Shown here: piece by piece, positions 36,128-50,068 of the stretch
Numbering within the stretch: position 1 is the stretch's first letter
Layout of the letters: each line of letters begins with the position of its first letter
Source: Otis tarda
Taxonomy: Eukaryota > Chordata > Aves > Otidiformes > Otididae
Direction: 5' to 3'
DNA length: 64,000 nt
NCBI GenBank assembly: GCA_026413225.1
Contig: CM048553.1
Coordinates: 25,420,501 to 25,484,500, forward strand
Translations under genes and position numbers: made by a program
The notes under the pieces: model-generated
Seen by the model: the letters and a program-made list of their open reading frames with translations, nothing else
Database searches by the model: none
What the model was told of the DNA's origin: nothing

Positions 36128-39100
36128 CCCCATGGCAGATGGTTCTGCAGTATTACTTACACTGGGTGTTGGACAGACTTGCTAGGCTCTCAGTCTTGCT
36201 CCTGTAAGATGGTGAACCACCTGGACTGATCCAGCAAAACTTGCATGCAGATAATCTTATCAAAATCCAAGTCCTCAAAAACATGTCATTTTAGATTGGC
36301 ACGGGATTTTCCATTTGTGGCAGGAGTCAGCTTGCAATGCACAACAATATTGCGCACTAACTGACACTGTTAGTGACTCTTCTGCATTAGACCTGTACAT
36401 TCTCCATGTCTGCAGCTGAACTACAGGCAGTGTCTCTGTGGCCAGCTTATTCTGCTCTCAACATAAGACTTATTTTTTTTTTATATCTACACAGAAAAAC
36501 CTCTAGCTTCTGCAAAATCTGATTTAAAAAATAGAACTGTTGCTATGTTGAGAAACTGCACTGGAACTCATGACTTGAGTTGGCATAATAAGTATCTGGA
36601 ATTAAAATCCTGTGCAAGAATCTTGCTTTATCATCTTATGCTTATGAAAGTGAATGACAGGAGAAAACAAAATGTGGGAAAAAAGTCTTCCTCCTACACT
36701 TATACTTAACTTTTCCACATTTTCAAATTCACTTCCCAAAATCATCCTGAACTCTCCTCATCTCTGCCCATTTTTCCTATCTTTGCAGCACTTCACAAAT
36801 TTCCTCCCTCATCTAGCTACTCAAATTAGATCCTAACATTTAAGAACAGGTTGGTTTTTTTTTTTAATAAAAAAAAAAGCCTGAGGAATTGCATGACATG
36901 ACATACATATGAAACATGGAATAAGAGGGCATATTGTACAATGCTAGTTACCAACTCTTTAGGAGCAATTGCACGAGGGAAGCTGGCAGTCTGTGAAAAT
37001 TCATCTTCCATTCAGTGGCAGTGACAGTGCTCTTCGGCTGAGTTTAACATGAGCATGCCAATGGGAGCAAGTACTCATGTAAGCAGTAAAAAATATGGGT
37101 TTTTCTTCTGGCATGTGGATGGGTTTAAGGTGCAGAAAGCTAAACAGTGTGGATGCAAATTTAACTTGCTCAAAAATAGACAGTGAGCTTGAGCACTTTA
37201 CACCATATCCATGTAGACATCACAAAAGTAAATCACAAGTTAAACATTACCTGTTTTCCCTTCTAATTTCAGTCAAATAGTATAGGTCGCTTTAGTGCAA
37301 ATGAACATTAAAATGGTAGTTAGGATAAGTTCATACTTGTATTCTTTTCTTCTGTAAAACCCTAGCAGCTTCGCAAGGTCAGTGAAAAAGTATCAGTTTC
37401 AATGCATATTTAATACACATTGCTTGTATTTACATTTTTCACATTATAAATACACTCCTTTTCCCTTATCTCAACAACATTTTCCCAATATTTTCTTAAA
37501 ATCTCCTTTTTAATCTTTACTAAGTGTCAGTTGTTTGTTTGTTTTTAAAGAAGGCAATATCTTTTGTCTGATCTCTTTTGGAAACAAAAAAATCTACTCT
37601 GCTACACTCACCCAGTATCAAAATATCCATAGCAGAACCTCTCTTACTTTCTCTAGCCATGCAGAAGTCTCATTGGCACAGGTCTGGATGAAGCCCACCA
37701 ATATATTCTAACACAGATAAAACATTTAATCAGAAGGAAAAAAATGCCATATGGTTAGGGAGCTTTGGTTTATCTTAGCTGTTTTACAGAGTCTTTCAAT
37801 GAAGGCTGGAAATCTGAATATTGCAAAAGCTCTCAAAGGACTTTCTCTAAGTCAAAGCAAATTTTCCACTAACTTTATTCACAGCAACCTTGGGCTTTTC
37901 TGCCCAGAAAGCAAAAGGATCATCTAAACATGGTGCTGGCTAATTCCAGCTTCCGCTGAACACGTAAAGATGGTACTACTTGGCCTTGCAGAATCAATTT
38001 GGAGAACACGTTCCTATTTGATTCAGTTCTGATTGGGTGCCTATCACTATCTGAATTAAAAACATATACATAATTTTTCAGAAATATTTTTAAATGGAAA
38101 AATATATCAGTTTCAAAATACAGAGTGTTACAGCTAAAAGAATGATTTCAAGCTGGTTTCTGTAAGAACTTAATGAGCCATTTTTTTATATTATCTGTGC
38201 ATACTACTCCTAAGTGTTTTTTAATTACTCTTATATTGTGTATATATTGCATATCAGTATGCAGTACTTGCTAAGCTTCAAACCAAAGGGAAGAAATAAC
38301 GCTTGGTAAAACTGTATTTGTCAGTTCATATGTTCACATCTTTCTTCTTTTAATGGCCTAGTTAATTTAAATTGATAAGAAAGCCTCTTATTGTTTAACA
38401 TAAATTACTAGGATTTGATGATTACAGAGTCTGATCCAGAAGCTAGAATTATATTACAGCCTTTATCTAACAATTTGCAAAACAAAGAGATATAATAAAA
38501 TAAATAGCTCACAAATAAAACTCCTATTTGAGTTGTGCAGCCTGTTAGACTGTTAAAATTGTTGTCATGTTTTTGCACACCTGAACTGTACTTGCACAAA
38601 ACCACTGGATATGAAAATGAAACTTGGAAGGTTAGGCATGTAAAATCCCATTTATCTTTGTAGAGATTGTGTCTGAATTTTTTCTTCACATAAAGTAATC
38701 TGTATACTCCAATACTTAGTAATCAAAAAGAAAGAAAAGTGATAGCTTATTAACAGTCAGTTACTGAAGACTTCACTATACAACATGTTATTATTCTCTG
38801 TGAAATTAAAAATATATTTCTTAAATTTTCCTGCACAACTGCAGTTTGAAAAAACATTTTTCCTAATATTCTAATTTCAAGAAAATAATTTACACATTAA
38901 GAGAAGTGTGAAATTTTGTTAACATCAAAAAATATCTTGATATTTAGAAGCAGATTTGTAGTAATAAAATAAATATGTTAGGTTCCTAAGCTTGTGATCA
39001 ATTCAAGCTTCAAGCATAACACAACAAAATCACTCTAATAGCCTAGTATCTTCTAATTCACATAGTATATAAAAATCAATCTATTCCTAAAACTATTGTA

Positions 39101-40334
39101 TATGAAAAATACTACCAAAGTGGTTCTATGAAACAGAGTTTTTAGAATAAACTTCCTCATTATTCAACTGTGTCTGATACATGGAACATAATTAATTTAC
39201 GTGGCCTTTTAAACCAAACTGTGTGGTTTATGATTCGTATATACATATTTGACAACTGATGTGTTTTCAGTTGTGAGTCAGATAAGTGCTCCAAGTTTGT
39301 TGGCTAAAAGACCAAACTAGCATGTTTTCTCTTTATTTTCCATATTACAGTTGGCCTAATACTTAACAGCAGAGAGAATTATATATAATAAAACACGCTC
39401 CTCAAAGACAGTGAGTGAACCTGTGAAAAGTAGCATGGCACAGTATTTTCTTCTTACTCAACCATCGACTATAAAAAACACATAAGCATTACAATGCTGG
39501 ATACCATCCCTCACGCAGAAGATGCTCACATGCTACAACTTCCTGATTCCTTTCATGTAAAAGGCTCTGTACGCATAGCACCAAATTTTAATATCTTGCA
39601 AACATGACGTCCTCATTTTTTGGTGTATTTTAGGACAGAAACAACAGAGAAAGGTACTCTAACATTTACCCCTGTGGACTAATAGGCTGAAACAAACCTG
39701 GAGTGTGGGCACAGCCTACACAGAAATATGTACAAACCCTATTTTTAGAATTTTTCTTGGCACACAGAAAGCAACATAGGTGTATGCAAAACTAAGGGTA
39801 AGCAATGAGGTGCATGAAGAGATCTTTTTTAAAAAAAATCAGTTCTGGGCTGCTGGACAAAAAAGAAGCAACACTTGGTAATAAGGATGTAAGGGACACC
39901 GACACTGTGTAGCTATTGAAAAATTGGAAGAATCTTATTGGAAATAGCACCTGTGAGTGTCACTGAAACCTGTTTCCATAAGGGAGCTGGAGGAGAACTG
40001 GAGAGCTAGAGTGCGCATGGAGTCAGGGTGAAGAGAGGAAAGGGCTGCTCCAGATGTATTGCTATGGTTCAGCACTTCACTAGCTGGCTTTGGTGATTTT
40101 TTTCCCTTGGGTATTGGGTCTGTTTTTCCTGCAGAATTACTTAGTAGTGATAAAAAAAAAGGTTGGTGAGAGATAAAACACCCTGTTCTCTGCTGAGAAG
40201 AGCACAGTGCCTGGTTGTGGGTGCTCTAGGAGCTAAACATCTATACTTATTTTTAATATATTTTTTGTTACTCAGTGTTTTTTAGCTGCTGTTGAACTCC
40301 TCCAGTAGAACATGTAAGGCATAGTTATTGCTAT

Positions 40335-40426
40335 GCCAGCACTGAAATCTCTCCCACAGCCTTGAGTGTTATACCTTGTTCTACTCTTTTCCTTCATCCA
40401 CCTCCAAATAGTATTCTTCCTACTAT
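40335..40426 (+). repeat. 92-bp exact direct repeat, copy A
   Basis: Begins GCCAGCACTGAAATCTCTCC and ends CTTCCTACTAT. It is identical over 92 bp to 44674-44765, with no similarity beyond either edge. The left flank ends CTAT, the same four bases that end the repeat, which suggests that this is the inserted copy. Confidence 0.95.
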
Positions 40427-43400
40427 GTGGTTTGCACTCTGAAGTTTTATTTTAAGGGTATATGAAGAGTTTTCATCACCATCTGGAACATGCGTGTCAA
40501 GGAGCACTTTCTTTTTCACATATATAATTCCTACATCCTACACATATGGCAGTCATGAGTATAGGTACTCAAGTGCTAGAGCTATACCAGTAAAATAAAA
40601 AGAGCAAGGGCATGGGCTTGAGCACAGTTCCACAGTTGTCTGTACTGTTTAATTATGAGCATGATTCCTGGCACGATTTTAGCCAGTGCCAGCACTGCCC
40701 AGCCAGAGAATAGGCTTTCGCAGTTTACTAGTGTAAGTGAAGCCCCACTGTTTGGCAGGGAAGACTGGAATAAGAGTAAGCCTATGGCATGTCAAATGGA
40801 ATTTCTTCCTAACGAGATTTTGAAAAGGAGGTCATTTGAAAAGTTGTTGGTCCTTTGAATCTAGGCCCTTGTTACCACAAGGACCCCATTAGATAAATGT
40901 TTTTTTTCCTAACCCTGCCAAGACAGAACTTAGATATTTTTTTTTTTTCCTGACTGGAAGGATGTTCCAGAATGTGACCATTAATGCAGCCCTTCTGAAG
41001 CTCTTCACCTGAATACTCCCATTTATAACCCGATCCTATATTAGACAACATACAGCACCATGTTGCAGAAGCTCTGCTTCTGATTCCATAAGCCAGCCCC
41101 TGCTTTTCTCTGCTGCTCTCTGAGCTCTTCTGATACTATTGACTGGGAAAAACTGCTCCAACAGTTAACTTCCTTGTGATTTCCATGTTCTCATTAGTTT
41201 TTGAGCCAACATTAACCTTTGGCTTAAAGTGTTCCCTCCTTCTTGTTTTACCCTAATGATGTACCTACATTCAGCAATCAAATTATCTTCTAGCTTTTGC
41301 TTCGCTAATCTTAATACAGCAAGCCAGCAAGCTCTCCAACACAGAACAGATGCACATCATAGAGTTTTGAGCCTAGTTTGAAAAGACCCTCTCCTCCCCT
41401 ACATTTTCACCCTATGTTAGTTGTTGGAGAGCTCTGGGAGAATTCCCTGACATCTGCTGAAAAGCCATACCAACTGAATGCCCTGATAAAGTATGTACGA
41501 TAGCTCAGCGCTAGGTAAAATGTGAAATATTTTAAAAAGTGCTAAACTGTGTAGAAAACTTTTCTGTTTGTTACTGTCGCAAGATTCTCCTGAATTTTGT
41601 TTGTTCTGTTTGTTGTTCTAATTAGTGTTTATAAATGGTTAACAGAAATTTCTCTCTGGCTTATCCTTTTTTATGAATGTTTAAACCTATTCACACTCAG
41701 GTCCATTCACCCATGAAGGAATAGGGCTAGGATAACGCCAGTGCAGCAGGTTCCCAGTTCCCCTTGGATGTAGGGACAGAGAGGATGACAGAGGCAAGGC
41801 TGAGATTAGAGGGTTAGCTACTGTGACTGCTCCCTGCCCTTCAGCTTGCTGCTTGTAGAGCTCCCAAAATTCTTGTGTTATGCATCTCTAGTATCTCTAT
41901 GTGTAGATACCTTGTGCATGCTCTTGCCAGGCCTAATTTGCAACTTGCCTGTTCATGCTGGTAGGTTTTGCATAGGCATCATTCTGGGCATGAAGAAAAG
42001 CACAGGCCACTGCATGCACGCATGCAAGCGGTCCTTTTAAAATCTGGCTTATTTAAAACAGACTTAATTTAACTATACATCACATACTTATATGTCTAAC
42101 AGTAACAAAAATCTTTATCCAAGAGACAGATAAGATCCACTCACTAACCTGGCAATGGACCATGTCCCAGACAGTGCAGGTACCTGAAACAGAGTTAGTA
42201 GTGAAGTCCACCAGAACAGCCAGTTCATCACAGGAATAAGAAACCTGCCAGGGAGATGGCTTCAAGTCCCTGCGACACAGCTGGAAAAATTATATTGCTC
42301 AACTAGCTGCTAAGGACCTGCTTCTGCCAAGCATGCTGTGAATGAGGATATAATGCTGGCTCACTAGCTAGACATGATGAAATAGAGATAAGAAAGAGAG
42401 AAGCCTAAGGGACTACCACAAGAGTAAGCAAAGCTAGCTGCCTCACTTATCATCAGTTATGGTAAGGGCTAACTCGTTGGACCAATATTTTCCCCCAGTC
42501 ATATCCAGGTAAATGCACCAAAGTCATGCTAGGGAACAGCTTTTATGGATTTAAAATATTTCTCTTTTTTTTTTCCCAGTACAGTATTAAAAAAATAAAA
42601 GCTTCTTTTTAAAATACGGAAAATATATTTTAGTTAAGGAAAAATACTAAATATAAAAATTTAATGTAATATTTAAAATAACTGTGCTATAGAGGCATGT
42701 GAATTGCTTAGTTATTTTGACATTCAATAAAGGCACATTAACCCTAGTGGAGAAGCATGTGCCAGTATACCCACATGGTGGTTTAGGAGAGAAGCTCATG
42801 CATTTCTGCATAGAAAACAAGTCTGCTTAATAAATGACATCTGAGGGATTTTGTGACAGTAATGTTCACGCACTTGTGATGCATGGTGTGTTGCAGGTAA
42901 GGCAGTGCAGTATACAGCATACAATTCAGCACAAATACCTATCTGTGCTTATTACACGTATAGGATTCTCTGCTTCTGAACTGGAAATAATTTTTCTATT
43001 TTCCTTTTTGGCTGATAATCAGAACAGGTTGGAGGCGAAAATCTGTACTGATTTTCATTGGCTCTGCTCATGTCCTTGAGCTGCATATCAGAAAATTTGG
43101 AATGAAGTAAAGAAATTGTGCTTGCAGCTGTTTCCAGGGGGGAAATGATGGGTTAGATGATGGGCTAGAATGTGCCTGGATTTCAACACAAACCGACCAT
43201 TTGGAAACTGAAAGAGTCTTTAGGAACAGGATTGTAGAAGTTTTTTTTTAAAACACTTTTTTTTTGCAACATGCACACAAACGTAGCTAGATAAAAACTT
43301 GTTTGTGCATGAAAAAACCTAGAAGTTGAGACATTTATTATGATCACCATCATGACTGTTATTTTTATAGAGCAATGAAATGACAAAATAATCCATCCGA

Positions 43401-43966
43401 GTTTTCAAGTGGGGAAGCACCTGCATATATGCTATCAATGAACAGTAGCTGGATGTATTAATGCATGTATCAGTTAACTGCAGGTTGCAGAGATCTGATA
43501 TTTCAATGCCATTCTTTAAATATCATTGTAAGAGATCACATAATAATAGTTTAAAAAGTACCAAATCATGCTTCAGCAGCTAGAGAAGAGATTGCATCAT
43601 GTTTTGGCAGTGACTCGATCATCCTACTCCACACTGGCAGCATTCAATATTAAAAGGATAAAATGGCAGCAAAACCGGTCAGCAGCTTCTCTTCATCTGG
43701 AGTTTTCCCGGGTAGATACAAAACAAAACCAAAACAAACATAAAGCTGCAATGGGAGCAGGTCAAAGCCCTGGCCCTTCCGTTGCTCTGATGAAAGTAAA
43801 CTAGATTGATTTCCTTGGATAAGCACATCACAATCCCCCCCAAAAAAAGATAAGTGCGTAAAACCTCCAAATAATGATCTTCGCTAGAACAGCTATGTGG
43901 TTTGTACGGGACAGTGGCCTTGTCAGCTACACATCTTGTTCATTTATGGTTCATCTTCAGTCAGCA

Positions 43967-46900
43967 TTATGATGCATTCACCTCACTGGAGTTTTGGCTG
44001 GATGACATGTGAGAGTCCAGGTTCTCCTTGCATTTCTCCAGATCATGGAAATATGGGTGAGAGATGGCAACATAGGCAGATATTCTTTTGGCTGGATTGA
44101 ATGCTAAGCATTTCTGTAAGCATGAAAAGAAGTAGCTTGTAACTAAAATGTACAGTTAATAGTGCTAACATTGCATATATACATTAATGCCCACCACCTC
44201 CAATTTATGATCAGTATGAGACGTAACAGGGTCTCACTAGGTGCTGCACGATATGATGACCATCCATATTAAAACAAACAGTAGGGTCATAGTATACAAA
44301 TATGGCATTCCCAAAGCTTATAGAAAATAACAAGTTAGGAAAGTAAAGTATTCATAGTTTAGGGAATCACAGAATTCAGGTTTTCTTGACTTCACATACA
44401 CAAGTAATCTGTCTCACAAACTGCTGGGAGCAACTATTCATGAACAACTTCTGAATCGCCTCAGTGTTCCATGCTCTGTTCTTTTGTGGTTCTACAAACA
44501 TGGACAGCATCATAATGTACATGTTAATTCCTAAGGCTCAGCATTTCTACAGGTGTTGGGTCTTTGACTTTATAGCCTTTGTATGCTAATATTTTGTGTT
44601 CAGTTTTTCCCTCTTCTTCCTAGTTGTACTTTGCTTGCCTTCTTTCCAGATCCTTATCCCAGCCTTTGTCCAGCCAGCACTGAAATCTCTCCCACAGCCT
44701 TGAGTGTTATACCTTGTTCTACTCTTTTCCTTCATCCACCTCCAAATAGTATTCTTCCTACTATCCTTGTCTAACCACTTCCTACTCCTACTTTCTTTTC
44801 TTGTATTAATATTTCTATCATTTAACTTCTCAAATTTAATACAGTGACTTCCAGTCCTACTCTCCCCTTTCATCTGTGGCTCCCAGTTCTCATCTCTTTG
44901 CCTAACAGGCACAGTTTCCCTTCCCACCTCACCTTCTAGGCATAGATATTTGTCTTCCTCCCTCCTGTCATGCCTCATACTCACTGAGCTCTCTGCCATG
45001 TTTTATTCCTTGTTCCCAGAATCTAGTTGTTGTCCCACATCTAGCTTCCATTTTCAGGCTGCCTGCAAGCACAACAGATGTGTTTCTCCCTTGCCATTTC
45101 AAGTGTCGAGATGTAGTCCAGCTTACTGCAGCTGGGAGTTGCAGACATAAGGACAATGGAGGATGACTTGCTATTCTGCAGAGATAACTTTGGTTGGTGA
45201 CAGCAGCTCCTGAAGGGATGCAGCAAGTCTTTCAAGAGTTGCACATACCGAGCCTATGTGAACCAAGATCTTTTAAAGACTTCCAGAGAGCAAATTTAGC
45301 TAGATTTCAACAAGCACGGCAAAAGGCAAACTCTGAAGTAAGGTCATTCCCTATATTCCACTCCAAGACTGAACTTCAGGGCTGGGTTTTATAACATATC
45401 TATCAAAATAATGGAAATAACTTAATTGAATTCAGTGTTACCAGTTGTACCAGCGCAATTTGTTTGCTTCTGCTCAATCCTGCCATTTGTAACAGGCAAC
45501 AACTGGTAAATTCCAAATCTCAAGTTTTCAGCATTCAATAGACGGCATGCAGATGTGATCTGCCTCTGCAGCCTATTTTCTGCTTTATTCTATACTGTAC
45601 CATGAAAAATCATATATCAGTTTTTGTACTTGCATCAGCCTTATATTCTAAGAATGGCTGAACCAGTGGCACAACAGTGGTCAGTAATGAAGATGTAAGC
45701 ATGAGGTATAAAGGCAGGTCAAAAAGGTAATTCCTTGACAGTTTCCTAGTCTCTAACTATTCTCAGCACTGACACCTCTTGAGCCAAAGGTGATGTCTTT
45801 GTGCTGATTTTTCACAGATTTAAATGAATTTGCCTACCTACTTTTGAGCTTTTCTTTAATAACTCCAATAAATGGAAACATAAATGTTTCTTGGCATGTT
45901 GCATTCACAGTGGGAAATATCAGTCACGCAGCTTGGAGAACAACAAATAGAAACTCACAAGAAGCAAGTCTTTGCCCAGTTCATCAATATCTGGTACAAA
46001 TTTTTCAATAGGTTGTGTGGGTCTGGATGTGAAAGCATTTCTTGGAAGGGGAACATCATTAGGCCAGTCCTCTTCTTCTGGGAGTCCAATTACACTGTGA
46101 AAGGAAAAACATAACGTTAGGCCTGAACGTTTATGCAGTCTTCCCTTTATATTGATTACACTGAGTGGCAGTTTACTTTATAACTCTTCATTTAAATGAA
46201 TGTAAATTGTACAGTAGTGCACGGATCTCTGTGAACAGAGGCTGATCAGCGTAGGTCCTCAGTGTGCTTGGTAGAAATCACTCTGTATCCAGCACAATTT
46301 TCTGGCCTAGGTCTCAATTTTCTGAGTCTTTTGTTGAAAAAGGGCTGAGTGCTTTGGAAGAAAGTTGCTCAGCTCTTGACTGGATGGTGCAACATATGTC
46401 GCTCCAGGATGATTAAAAGCAGTAAGTTTCAAAGGGGAATTGCATGCAAGGATCTGTATTCACAAGAATAGGGACGAAGAGAAGAGTGTGGGTCAAGATG
46501 AGGGTAAGGCAATAAAAGAGATGTTTCATAATGCTTCAAAGCTATGTGCAGTAATTGTTGCCCAAATTTAAACAATTTCTTTGATTCACAATAGAGGTTT
46601 TAAAGTCTCAATTCAGAAGTGGCATAGGATTTGAGTGTCTTTATCTTTTTACTTTCAATTGTATTTTAGTTTTTCTTTACCCTTTAATAGAATATTTTAT
46701 TTTCTTATTATAATTTATTTCTTTATTCTTTAAATTCTAGAAGATATTTATTAAATATCTTTATTTATTAAATAATCATGCTATTTATTAAATAACCCAA
46801 ATAAATGAAATAATAGTAAGTAAATCTCCAATGATGGATCATGTCTCATACATTTTGTGTTTTAGTCTGACACTAATATTTGTGGGGTTGAAACATCAGT

Positions 46901-49900
46901 TTCTGATGGAAATTATGGAAAAGACCATACATTACTTGTCAAATTTCAGGGAAAATAAGTTTTTACAGCCTGTGAAATCGAGATTTTGAATGGAAAAGTT
47001 GACAGAGTAAGACAAGAAGGAACATCAAAAAAGGTCACCGAATACTTAGGGCTAGACTAAGCCCAATGCCACTAGGGAGCAGCATTGACCTTTCTTCTTA
47101 CTGAGGTTGGGCGTAAAACTGGGTGAGGCCATGGGCCAAACACTTTGATGTAAATCAGTTTACCTCAGTGAACTTAGTGAAATTACTCCACACCTACCTA
47201 CATGGATTTTAGATTGTAATTTGGCTCACCTAAAATACCTCTGAAAGTTAATATGTCCTCAAAGCAACAGCATGGCTAGAAGGGCAAAGCAATTAAAATT
47301 TTACTACAATTTAATTTTACTACATCTGAAGATATCACAGCTCTTGGGAAATGATAAGTTAAATCTGCATGAAAAATTGAATTTGACTTTTATCACCACA
47401 GGTATGGTGGGCATATGGGGCAACTCCCTTGGCGGTGGTGGTTAAAACCATGTGATTAGCTGTTTGAGGATCTAGACCTGTATTAAATATAACACCAACA
47501 AGACTGTTGGAAGATGGAGGAGTTAAATATTTTAAACAACAATGAAGTCTAACCTGCCATTCGAATGTGTTTGGTTAGCCCCAGTTTTTTTACTGTTTGC
47601 ATGAGAGAGCATGAACAGGGCAGAATAAGCACAGGCAAAGCTAACAAATAGAAACAGGGAGGCAGCCTGTCAGACAGGTAGGGTGGACAAGACCAAGAGT
47701 GGAAGAGAGAGATATTTTTAGTTACACACTCACAAGGTACTCAAAACTCCTAATAATGAATGTCTGAGTAGATGCCCTTACTGTGGTCTGGTGGCACCAC
47801 CATTTCAGTGACTAAGTTTGGGAGTATCTTGGATGAATTTCACCTTCTGCCAAAGGTTCAAGCCTAGTCTTGGGAAACGCTGAGTACTTTCCACTCCCAT
47901 TGATCACAATGGGAGACAAGTCTGCTCAAACCATTGCAGTGTTTAGCCTGAAATCTATGAGGATATTCCACACGCTAACGGTGTCCTGGAAAAGCAGGTT
48001 GTTTTGGGCCACCTCCGAGGGATTTACCCTCAAATGCAGTGGAATTTTACCTGATGCAAATCAGAACACATGTGGAAAACAAAGGTAGACCACAGCCCCA
48101 TTATCTGAAAGAATGCATCAGTCCAGATTGCACAAAAATCCCGAAACTACTTTCTGTCCAAATTAGTGTGGAGAATGAGTCACTACTGTAGAAAGAAACA
48201 ATCCTCCTACAAGAAGGGCTATGCCTAACTGTAGGGGGTTCTCCAGCTGTGAAAACAGAAAATAAACACTATTTAGCATAATCCCCCCAGAACACAAGAA
48301 AGAAACTTTTGAACTCTTTAAGGAGAACAGCACAAACAGAGTAAAACCAAACTTTCACTTTAAGTCAATGTGTAATAAGGAATTTCTTCTAAAATTAGCA
48401 TGGCATTTTCTCTTCTTGATGAATTCTTTTCTGCACAGGTAATCTCAGCCCCTAGGGATGGAAAGATCCCCATCAGAGGCTGCTGCTAGCAGCTACGCAT
48501 TTAATTCTAGCCCAGTTAATTTTGATTTTTCCCCTTAAATGTAATAAACAAATCAAAATAATTAAGAAAAATCTCAGCTATGTTGTCTTTTTAAATTATA
48601 AAATATGTTGAATGTATCAAAACTGTCTTCATTTAATAAGGCAGAATATTGCAGGACTAAAGGAGTAGCTTTGGCAGAAGAAGCAAAAGTAAACTTTAAG
48701 AACTGATTTTTCTGGATTGGGCAGGAAGAGCTACTCAGCGCATGACAAATTAACCACGCAAGTGAGTCACATACACTGGTATGGTATGCAGGAAAGGGAA
48801 GTCAACTGTGTGAAATCAAGACCTGCAATTTAGGAACCTCATATTAAATAATGAAAATGCTTAGAAACAGATCTGTTATGATTCGAGAACTGGAAAAACA
48901 GTTAAACAGAGAAATTCATTATTTGTTCTGTTTAAGGTCTTCTCCCTATAAATTTTACTATCTTCTTTTTGGAATACCTTCAAGAAAAAAATATTTCAGC
49001 CTTCTCTCTCTCTCTGCCTATCTATTTCTTATTTCATCCAGATCCCTGGATACCTGCAGCCCCTCCATAGAAAAAGAGAAGACAGAGGTGCAGAGGCAAA
49101 TGGGCATTCATTCTCTGCAGTGGGACCAGCACTATGTGGCTTTGATTTCCTAAATACATGATACGAACATCAGATCTTAAATTTACATGGTTCTTATAAA
49201 TTCAGAAACATTCCTTGCTCTGAAGAGCTTTTACAAGAAAAAGTGATGCAATCCTACTTAATTATCATATTGGTAATATAAATAACTTAAGGTTTTGGTT
49301 TTTAACTAAGAACATGTTTTGGAAGATAATTATTCTACCTCAGAGAGCTTAGAGCTTCCCCACCTCCTCAACGTATGTGATATATCTGAAGAAGAAAAAT
49401 ACAAACTCCTAGAAATGTAAAATGGTTTTAAAATAAAGCCAATTAGTTCATCTCTGACACAGCACATGTTAAAATGCTGATATTCCTTCTGTTAATCATT
49501 TTAACAGGGTACATAGTACATTTTAAAATCTAAAATATTATCTTATGTATAGAAGTCTTCTGCAAAGAAGCTGTTGGTAATCATCTTAAAGGTTTCAGTT
49601 TAATAACAATTTTAAAGTATTAGAATGTTATTTTCTGAAATACACAAAGAAATCACTGAAAAATAAAACCTCTGCATGTGTTTATGTGAAGAGGATCTCT
49701 TGGATCTAACTGTTTAGGAATATGCATGAATGGTACATGCGCAATATGTTTAAGAGATTTTAAAAGCCCGAAACAGAAGTCTCTCATAACTTCCTGATGA
49801 TGGCTGCTAGTTCTGCAGAACTATATTCCATGTTGCTTCCTCCTCCCACTCTGACATAGAATACACGGAAATATCATGTTGCATGCGGTAGCAATAGGAA

Positions 49901-50068
49901 ACATGTTCTAGGAGTACTTTGTTCTAGTCACATTATTACATAAAAACATGGCAAAAAAACCTCACAGTGTTTCAATGTTAAACAGATATTGACATAATGC
50001 AACTCGTTATTACTTACTCAAAGATTTTTCCTAGCTGATCAACATCTGAATTTCCGCGGAAGAGTGGT
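43967..50068 (-). CDS. CDK6: Cyclin-dependent kinase 6 (last three coding exons)
   Basis: Minus-strand exons 50018-50068 (51 bp, phase 2 at both ends), 45959-46094 (136 bp) and 43967-44113 (147 bp, stop TAA at 43967-43969). They encode PLFRGNSDVDQLGKIF, then DVIGLPEEEDWPNDVPLPRN to DIDELGKDLLL, then KCLAFNPAKRISAYVAISHP and the tail ending SSQNSSEVNAS. This is the C-lobe of the kinase after the activation segment; exon sizes equal those I recall for mammalian CDK6. CDK6 pairs with D cyclins to phosphorylate RB in G1. The Ser-rich tail with the acidic/Asn end distinguishes it from CDK4. Splice sites are canonical (GTAAGT, GTGAGT; TTTCAG, CACAG, TTACAG). The catalytic N-terminal exons are not in the window; I searched 50.1-64.0 kb for the preceding exon (WSVGCIFAEMF) and did not find it. 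Confidence 0.96.
44114..45958 (-). other. CDK6: CDK6 intron 7
   Basis: About 1.8 kb between the last two coding exons. On the plus strand 44590-45000 is strongly pyrimidine-rich (purine-rich in the CDK6 transcript), which creates a long accidental open frame. It includes copy B of the 92-bp repeat. The stretch 44590-45400 may be an old dispersed repeat that I do not recognise. Confidence 0.6.
44674..44765 (+). repeat. 92-bp exact direct repeat, copy B
   Basis: Second copy, within CDK6 intron 7 and embedded in a longer pyrimidine-rich tract (about 44590-45000) whose composition continues smoothly on both sides. This suggests that it is the source copy. Confidence 0.95.
46095..50017 (-). other. 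CDK6: CDK6 intron 6
   Basis: About 3.9 kb, AT-rich, with an especially A/T-dense stretch at 46660-46830 and a CT microsatellite near 49005. No other feature is supported. Confidence 0.6.

Larger units (their letters stand above)
31786..43966 (-). other. CDK6: Putative long CDK6 3' UTR (distal end uncertain)
   Basis: AT-rich, gene-free sequence following the CDK6 stop codon on the minus strand. Mammalian CDK6 has a 3' UTR of about 10 kb, and the same arrangement would reach roughly 34 kb here. Minus-strand AATAAA signals occur at many points, for example plus 43334-43339, 39332-39337, 37874-37879 and 31786-31791 (the last in a good context, CAATAAAG). I chose the last as an outer bound only. 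Seed matches to microRNAs known to target CDK6 occur on the minus strand (see findings). Without RNA data the true end is unknown. Confidence 0.45.

Noticed and set aside
44586-44999. 137-codon minus-strand open frame in CDK6 intron 7
   Set aside because: Explained by purine skew; Lys/Arg/Glu/Ser-rich without domain features or splice context.
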